This document shows positions 58,953 to 64,000 of a DNA stretch of 64,000 bases, one piece after another. A program made the position numbers and the translations under genes. The notes beneath the pieces were generated by a model that made no database searches, had not been told where the DNA came from, and saw only the letters and a list, made by a program, of their open reading frames with translations. The stretch is taken from the NCBI GenBank assembly GCA_015680685.1, contig MNCI01005835.1, positions 62,001 through 126,000 on the forward strand. Direction: 5' to 3'. Source of the DNA: Gnetum montanum. Its lineage: Eukaryota; Streptophyta; Gnetopsida; Gnetales; Gnetaceae. The stretch's first letter is position 1; each line of letters starts with the position of its first letter.

Positions 58953-60024
58953 TGATGAGCAGCGAGGTACCCCTATGCTCAACCATACGAATATGAGGAT
59001 TTCACGCATGATCCAGTCGAATTCCAAGGACTAAGTGCTTATGCGCCCTTGTGAAACAAGGACATGTTAATTGATCATTGTCTTCCCAAGCTCACTTGTT
59101 TGTCATGATTGTATGGTTAAGTAAGCTTGATGCATATGATTGTTATAGCTTTTATGTTTTTATGTCCTGCACTAGTAGGGAAGGAGAGAGGTAACTAAGT
59201 AACTAATTTAACTTAACTACTCATTAACTAAGTTCTAACTAATCCTAACACTAGCATTCGTTCCCACTTTCCGTACACATCTTGAACTAGTGCAACACTG
59301 CTGGGATTACCAAACGCTAATCCTTACTAGGTTACCAAGCATTACATGCATGCTCGCAGTGGTCGTGCTTGTGTAATTTAATGATTTGCTTGATTGATCA
59401 AAATGAATTGCTGTGCTAATAACATAAATGTAAAGTGCATAAAATAAAATAAAATAAAATAAATGCATAAGACAATAAAATAAAAGAAAAGCATAAGAAA
59501 AAAAATCTCAAGTGCTGCAAGGATGAATCAAAGAGCTCATCTTCATTGCCAACACAATGGTGTGCTTAGATACATCAATGCTTGAATAAAGATCTGTCCA
59601 CACTTAGACCTCCTACTACAGGCACTTGGAAAATACTCTAACTTTCAAACAAACTACAAGAGTTTCACTACTTGACTGCTAAAAGACTCCCTCCCAAGTG
59701 TGCACCTGGGCATTGTATTTATAGACTTGGGAGCAACTACTCTAATAATTAGAGTATCCACTCTAATAATTAGAGTATCCACTCTAATAATTAGAATAAT
59801 TGCTAAAGTAACCGCTAGAGTAGCCACTCTAATAATTAGAATAACTACTAGAGTAACCGCTAGAGTAACCACTCTAATAATTAGAATAACTGCTAAAGTA
59901 ACCACTCTAATAATTAGAATAACTGCTAGAGTAACCACTCTAAGAATTAGAGTAACTACTAGAGTAACTGGTCTAATAATTAGAATAACTGCTAGAGTAA
60001 CCTCTAGAGTAACCACTCTCATCA
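58953..60024 (-). repeat. Solo LTR B (1072 bp), with tandem repeat in its promoter region
   Basis: Plus coordinates TGATGAGCAGCGAGG to CTCATCA. The flanks TACTC (58948-58952) and TACTC (60025-60029) are a perfect target duplication, and there is no internal region. The reversed TATA TATTTATAG is at 59716-59724. An AAAAT run lies at 59440-59463. Upstream of TATA in the LTR's sense lies a tandem array (59739-60017), listed separately. Confidence 0.92.
59739..60017. repeat. Tandem palindromic array in U3 of solo LTR B
   Basis: About eight copies of a roughly 22- to 43-base unit. Its core ACTCTAATAATTAGAGT is a palindrome of two 8-base arms around a central A. Variants carry AGAATAACTGCTAGAGTAACC between cores (written in part). 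The array occupies the place held by GATATC palindromes in the other LTRs. The open reading frames across it on both strands are products of the repeat and not genes. Confidence 0.85.
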
Positions 60025-60029
60025 TACTC

Positions 60030-60409
60030 TATCACATTAACCATGAAATACACAAGGGACTTTACACAACCTTGTTCTTGGGATTCAATTCTATTCTCTC
60101 CTCTCCATCTTTCTTCCCATTTTCCATCTCATTACTAGTTCTATCATTAGTCCATTTCTGGGTTGATGCATTGTTTTTCTTTGGTGAATTCTTGTGGGTA
60201 ATTTTTTACCTCTTGCTTCTAAATGACATTCCTAGAGCCTACGGACTCTTTGGTTTGTGGGTTTGTCAGGGCATAAAAGGCATGAGCCTGCTTTGGAGAG
60301 GATCCACTAGCATTCCTTTTTGGTGCAATTGTTAAGTTCTTTTCCTTAAACATTTCCTGCAATCAATTATTTTTTGTTTCATCCCCATCCATGGCATCCA
60401 TTTTGTTGG
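60030..60409 (+). other. Element 4 3' spacer between solo LTRs B and C
   Basis: About 380 bp of element 4 non-coding sequence, AT- and T-rich, ending with the GTTGG target copy. I see no gene. Confidence 0.5.
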
Positions 60410-61433
60410 TGATGAGACGCGACATGCATAGTGCCACGATATCGCATACGCGATATCGTGGTCCGTCGCCATATCTATAAATAAGAGGCGGCACTCCCCT
60501 TATTTTCCAATCCTGGCTAGAAGTAGCGAAGCTCTGGCAGTTTGAACACTCCAGAGTTAGATTAATTTCCCATGTGTCCGCAGTAGGAGTCCTAGAGTGA
60601 ACGGCTCTTTATTCAAGTAACTTTGTAACTTGAACACAAGTTGTGTACGGCAATAAAGACGAACTTGATTGGATAAACCTTGTAGTACATGGTTTTATTT
60701 CATTGTTATTTATTGCTTTCCTAGTGCGCACGAGTACGACTTGATTACGAGCATCTACGGATGTGTACGGCTAATCAAGGAATCGGCTGCTCGTCGCAAC
60801 GCGTGAGTACGACTTGACTACGAGCATTGTGACTGCTTGGTAACCCAGTAGCGTATTCCAGGATCTGCGCTTGGTAATCCCAGTAGTAGTCCAATGTGTA
60901 CGGCTAGTTAAGGAATCGGCTACTCATCGCTAGGCTAGAACGTGTGATAAGTACGACTTGGCTACGAGCATCCACGGGTGTGTACGGCTAGCCAAGGAAT
61001 CAGCTGCTTATCACACTTAGGCTAAATAGGTGCCTCAGTACGACCACTTCGAGCACTTGTGTTACGTGTGGTGATCCCAGTAACGATTAGCGTTTGGTAG
61101 CCACAGTTGCATAGTTCAGGGTGTGTCCGGTAAGTGGGAACGGATGCTGACGCTAGTTAATTTAGACTTAGGACATTAGTTAGAGTTAGTTAGTTTCTCA
61201 ACCCTTTCCCTCATAGCTTAGGAGATAAACTGAAAAATACCAAAAAAATCATATACCTCAGACTTGCTTAACCATACACCGTGACACATACAAGCAAGCC
61301 TGGGAAGACAACGAACGATTAACCCCAAGCGTTCCTTGTGGCGTTAAGGCATTTAGTCTGCGGAGTTCGACCGAATTGCGCGTGCACGCTCGTATTCGCA
61401 TGGTTGAGTGTAGGGGTACCTCGCCACTCATCA
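60410..61433 (+). repeat. Solo LTR C (1024 bp), with internal repeats
   Basis: It begins TGATGAGACGCG and ends CTCATCA, with perfect target duplication GTTGG (60405-60409 and 61434-61438). U3 has a near-perfect 28-bp palindrome at 60434-60461 with 12-base arms CCACGATATCGC. TATAAATA is at 60476-60483 and AATAAA near 60652. U5 holds repeated blocks AGTACGACTTGA..ACGAGCAT and GTGTACGGCTA..AAGGAATC (about 60728-61020). CpG sites are plentiful, so it may be the youngest LTR here. Confidence 0.92.
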
Positions 61434-61438
61434 GTTGG

Positions 61439-61968
61439 CATTGCCATTGTTATTTTTCCCATCTTTCTTGTTCCTCATATTTTTCCATCTTATAGCTACT
61501 AGAGGGTTGCTCTTAATCGTGGGGGCCCTGGCACAAATTTTTTAATTTTTTTCCATTCTACTATTCACCTAACCCCTACACCTTGGGTAATCACCAGTGA
61601 TAAATCTCCAAACTAGCTTTTTTCATAACCACAACTCAACTAATGCGCTTCATATCAAGGCAAGGTATCAACTGCATTGTGGTTTATCTATGCTTGCTCA
61701 TTTGTGACAACGCAAGGCACAACCTCGGCATTAGCGGCAACACGCTTCATCTTCTCTGTCTCTCTCTTTCTCTTCAAGCTACCAAATAAAGGCTTGGATG
61801 TCATTTATGTATGAGTGTTTACCACAATGGTTATGAACACTAATGTTGTAATATGCTTATTGACCCATTTACTGGGCATGTTGAGTCTGTCATCCCATTC
61901 CATCATCAGTTAGTCAATAATTCCATACCTTTCCAATATTTTGTAAGGAACTCAAGGACAAGTTTTCA
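61439..61968 (+). other. Element 4 leader and 3' untranslated part (ORF2 deleted)
   Basis: TCGTGGGGGCCCTGG (about 61528) followed by CAAATTTTTTAATTTTTTTCC aligns with the ORF2 leader of element 2 (9292-9350). AATAATTCCATACC and ACTCAAGGACAAGTTTTCATTCA (about 61917-61970, read in parts) align with the sequence after ORF2 in elements 1-3. What should lie between, the whole of ORF2, is replaced by about 350 bp with no recognisable frame. Confidence 0.6.
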
Positions 61969-61984
61969 TTCAATCATGGGGGTA
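61969..61984 (+). other. Polypurine tract of element 4
   Basis: AATCATGGGGGTA lies directly before the 3' LTR start. It is a well-preserved family tract. Confidence 0.8.
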
Positions 61985-62835
61985 TGATGAATCGCAATAT
62001 CACATTTATGATATCAGGTCTGCGATATCAGATCAAACCATGTGATATCGGATACCCAATATCGGGGCTTGTCTCCTCACCTATAAATTAGAAACTGGTG
62101 CCCTTGGTTTTGTATTAGATAGTTAGTCTCTTAGCCAAAATCTTGCCTTTTCTCCCTCCCAGAGTTAGAATGCCCACAGTAGGAGTCACAAAGTGAATGG
62201 ATCTTTATTCGAGAATTGTGTACTTGAGCATACCTTGTGTACGACAATAAAGATGAACTTTATGATAAACCTTGCAACATCCAGAATAGATTAATTAGTG
62301 TTAATTATTTTTATGAAATGCTTTCTTAGTTAATTAATGTTCTTTCTTTCTTTTTTTCTTTCTCTCTCTCTCTCTCTCTCTCTCTCCCCCCCTACAACTC
62401 TCCTAAGTAAATACAGTTATTATGACTGCTTTGAGCATGCGTGTAATGCTTGGTAACCCAGTAATGATTAGTGTTTGGTAATCCCAGCAGTGTTGCACTG
62501 GTTCAGGATGTGTACAACAAGTGGGAATGGATGCTGGTGTTAGGATTAGTTAGAACTTAGTTAATGAGTAGTTAAGTTAAATTAGTCACTTAGTTATCTC
62601 TCTCCTCCCTTATTAGCATTGGACATAAAAACATAAAAGCTATAAAAATCATATGTCTCAAGCTTACTTAACCATACAATTGTGACATACAAGTAAGTTT
62701 GGGAAGACAACAATCAACCAACCTGTCCTTGTTCCACAAGGGCGCATAAGCACTTAGTTCTTGGAATTCGATTGGATTGTGTGTGAAACGCTCATATTTG
62801 CATGGTTGAATGTAGGGGTACCTCGCCACTCATTA
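61985..62835 (+). repeat. 3' LTR of element 4 (851 bp)
   Basis: It begins TGATGAATCGCAATATC and ends CTCATTA (a mutated CATCA), followed by the GTATT target copy. GATATC sites at 62012-62066 (GCGATATCAG, GTGATATCGG, CAATATCGGGG) precede TATAAATT at 62082-62089. A CT run lies at 62360-62386. It is colinear with the 5' LTR at 42915. Confidence 0.88.
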
Positions 62836-63430
62836 GTATTCATCCCCAATTGTTCATACATGTCTTGGACTTCATATAACTACCGCTAGGATTGCCAAGC
62901 ATATGTCATTGGGTGTGCCAAATAATACACTGCTAGACTACCAAGTACTTACACTTAAGTGCTCATGATTAAGTCATACTCATTTCGCTTAATGATAGGA
63001 ATAGTAAATAGCAATAAATGGAAACATTAATTAAAGAAAGTAGTAAATAATTAAATAATTAAAATAATAATAAATTTAAGTGAATGCAACAATGATGGAA
63101 GTAATATCGATCTTTATTTCCAGTTGTGTAACGTGTCCAAGTGCATCACACTCGAACAAAGGTGTTGTATGATTACAAACATCATACTATGAGCATGCAC
63201 TAGGAATAATAGAATTTGAATTTAGAAATCTAAGAAAGACTCTCAAAAATTGAGAACTAAAACTATGTCCCAACCGTGCACCCAAGTGTTGTATTTATAG
63301 GCTAGCATGGAAGAGATGATATTTGATATCTAACATCGTTTCTTAAGACCAAATATTGTGTATATGATATCGAAGCCTTGATATCGAGTATCCAATATCA
63401 AGGATGACACAATGGTAACTCATCACTTGC

Positions 63431-63640
63431 CTAAGGCAAATTCATTCTAAGGAGGTTCAAAGTGTAGTCCTTAAAGAGCTAAACTTTGATCCTTTCTTGG
63501 ACCTGGCTCCAGAAGAAGTTAAGACACAACTTCAAAATTCTCCCATGTGGCTCATCCTTACTTCTAATGAGGAATGGTACATTGGGAAAACTGTTGGTGA
63601 CTATTTGGGACATGATCACCAATGTTGAGGAGCCTCCAAT
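63431..63640 (+). pseudogene. Element 5 ORF2, continuation
   Basis: Directly after the second CTTGC target copy the frame reads VQSVVLKELNFDPFLDLAPE, then EEWYIGKTVGDYLG. This is plainly the counterpart of VIVELNFEFFAEFAP and GAWYLGETYQFW in element 3. It shows that 42617 and 63431 were once adjacent, and proves the nesting. The likeness fades after about 63600, so this copy is truncated or diverged there. Confidence 0.7.
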
Positions 63641-64000
63641 TTTGTGACCTTCAAGGAGTCATGGGACTAAAGGTGTTATTAAAATAGGGTTTATGTGCTT
63701 ATTGGTCTCTAGCAACACCAAGGTCTAGATACTTCCAAATAAACTCAGTAGTTATGAAACAAACTAATTGTGAGTATGTGTTTGCTATTATGAATGTTGG
63801 AATGGTTTAGTTGTGTATGAAATTGTAATTGGCTATCATAAAAGAGATTTAACTAACTCTGTTTAATATTGTGAGTTGTTGGAGATTTCTATTTTGTCAA
63901 GTCATCTAGTCTAGATAATCTTTATATTTCCTACTTGTAACAAATAAAATTTTACAAAAACATTTGAGCACAATTTTGCCAATCTACTCCTAATTTTTCC
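63641..64000. other. Unassigned right end of the window
   Basis: AT-rich sequence in which I see neither ORF2 similarity nor another gene or repeat boundary. Confidence 0.4.

Larger units (their letters stand above)
42915..62835 (+). mobile_element. Element 4: gag-pol retrotransposon without ORF2, host to three further insertions
   Basis: LTRs are at 42915-43776 and 61985-62835, with identical flanks GTATT (42910-42914 and 62836-62840). Without the nested element 3 and two solo LTRs, its own length is about 9.2 kb. It carries a primer site, gag and pol (interrupted by element 3 between 46423 and 55039), the post-pol spacer, a short leader and a polypurine tract. ORF2 is missing between the leader (about 61560) and the conserved 3' end (about 61915). 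It therefore complements elements 2 and 3, which have ORF2 but no pol. Confidence 0.9.
42618..63425 (-). repeat. Solo LTR A (minus), split by element 4
   Basis: The two parts are 42618-42914 and 62841-63425 (about 880 bp together). In minus orientation the LTR ends at TAATGAGTGGCGAGG (42618) and begins with the complement of CTCATCA (63425). A reversed TATA TATTTATAG is near 63292, with GATATC sites at 63321-63405 (TTGATATC, ATGATATCG, TTGATATCG). The flanks CTTGC (42613-42617) and CTTGC (63426-63430) are a perfect five-base target duplication. There is no internal region, so it is a recombined solo LTR. It sits in ORF2 of element 5. Confidence 0.88.
34965..63640 (+). mobile_element. Element 5: gag-pol-ORF2 retrotransposon, split by a nested block
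   Basis: The 5' part runs 34965-42617. The sequence resumes at about 63431 after a 20.8-kb nested insertion and is readable to about 63640. It has a 5' LTR, primer site, gag, pol with protease, reverse transcriptase, RNase H and integrase, a short leader, and the beginning of ORF2. This is the most complete genetic layout of the family in the window. Its 3' LTR is not seen. Left flank is GATAT (34960-34964); the right flank is unavailable. All frames carry numerous stops. Confidence 0.75.

Noticed and set aside
59739-60017. CRISPR-like repeat array
   Set aside because: Units are degenerate, spacers are themselves repeats, and it lies in an LTR of a plant genome with matching target duplication.
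59654-60335. Open frames of 123 and 211 codons on opposite strands (Ile/Thr/Val-rich)
   Set aside because: They run through the tandem array of solo LTR B. The open frame and repeated peptide follow from the DNA repeat, and both strands are open at once.
60410-61433. Solo LTR C as the 5' LTR of another element
   Set aside because: The sequence after it is a perfect GTTGG target duplication and then element 4 spacer. The TTGGCATTGCCATTG that follows only superficially resembles a primer site.

Overview
This window looks like nuclear DNA of a large-genome seed plant, possibly a gymnosperm. The evidence is one intact intron-split plant gene in a sea of Ty3/gypsy LTR retrotransposons, and host-type primer binding sites complementary to plant tRNA-Asp. 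The species is inference. There are no bacterial-type operons, no CRISPR array and no RNA genes that I can support.

The single intact host gene is an ECHIDNA/TVP23 homologue, a TGN/Golgi four-span membrane protein, at 14516-16653 on the + strand. It has five coding exons, one of them followed by a GC-AG intron. Its largest intron carries a decayed chromovirus fragment.

Almost everything else belongs to one retrotransposon superfamily of OTA (Athila/Tat-like) type. LTRs run TGATGA...TCATCA, and internal regions hold gag, pol and a long third reading frame called ORF2 here. Six copies are numbered. Element 1 (1-3993, +) has only its ORF2 end and 3' LTR, and carries an unmerged 1.3 kb overlap at an N. 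Element 2 (4756-13315, +) is complete, with gag and ORF2 but no pol. Element 6 (27461-34964, -) shows integrase, ORF2 and 3' LTR. Element 5 (from 34965, +) has LTR, gag, pol and the start of ORF2. Element 4 (42915-62835, +) has both LTRs and a perfect 5-bp target duplication, with gag and pol but no ORF2. Element 3 (46424-55038, -) is complete, with gag and ORF2 but no pol. Three solo LTRs have perfect 5-bp target duplications (CTTGC, TACTC, GTTGG).

The right half is a five-level nest. Element 5 sits in the integrase of element 6. A solo LTR sits in ORF2 of element 5, and element 4 sits in that solo LTR. Element 3 and two more solo LTRs sit in element 4. The segments on either side of each insertion rejoin into continuous reading.

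The most interesting unit is the ORF2 module. It encodes about 920 codons, with an N-terminal globular part resembling plant 'putative transposon protein'/ATHILA ORF-1 domains (family memory, not searched) and a long coiled-coil C-terminal part. In at least three elements it is preceded by an internal TATA box and a palindrome-rich block copying the layout of the LTR promoter, and in elements 2 and 3 also by a splice-acceptor-like TTGCAG touching its ATG. ORF2 therefore looks like an independently transcribed and possibly spliced accessory gene of the retroelement.

The 17-27 kb stretch is AT-rich. It holds a DUF4283/zinc-knuckle remnant, a truncated LTR, a 2.7 kb element with about 375-bp inverted arms, and a SINE-like repeat. 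All retroelement frames contain stops or frameshifts, mostly C-to-T/G-to-A changes, so all look dead.
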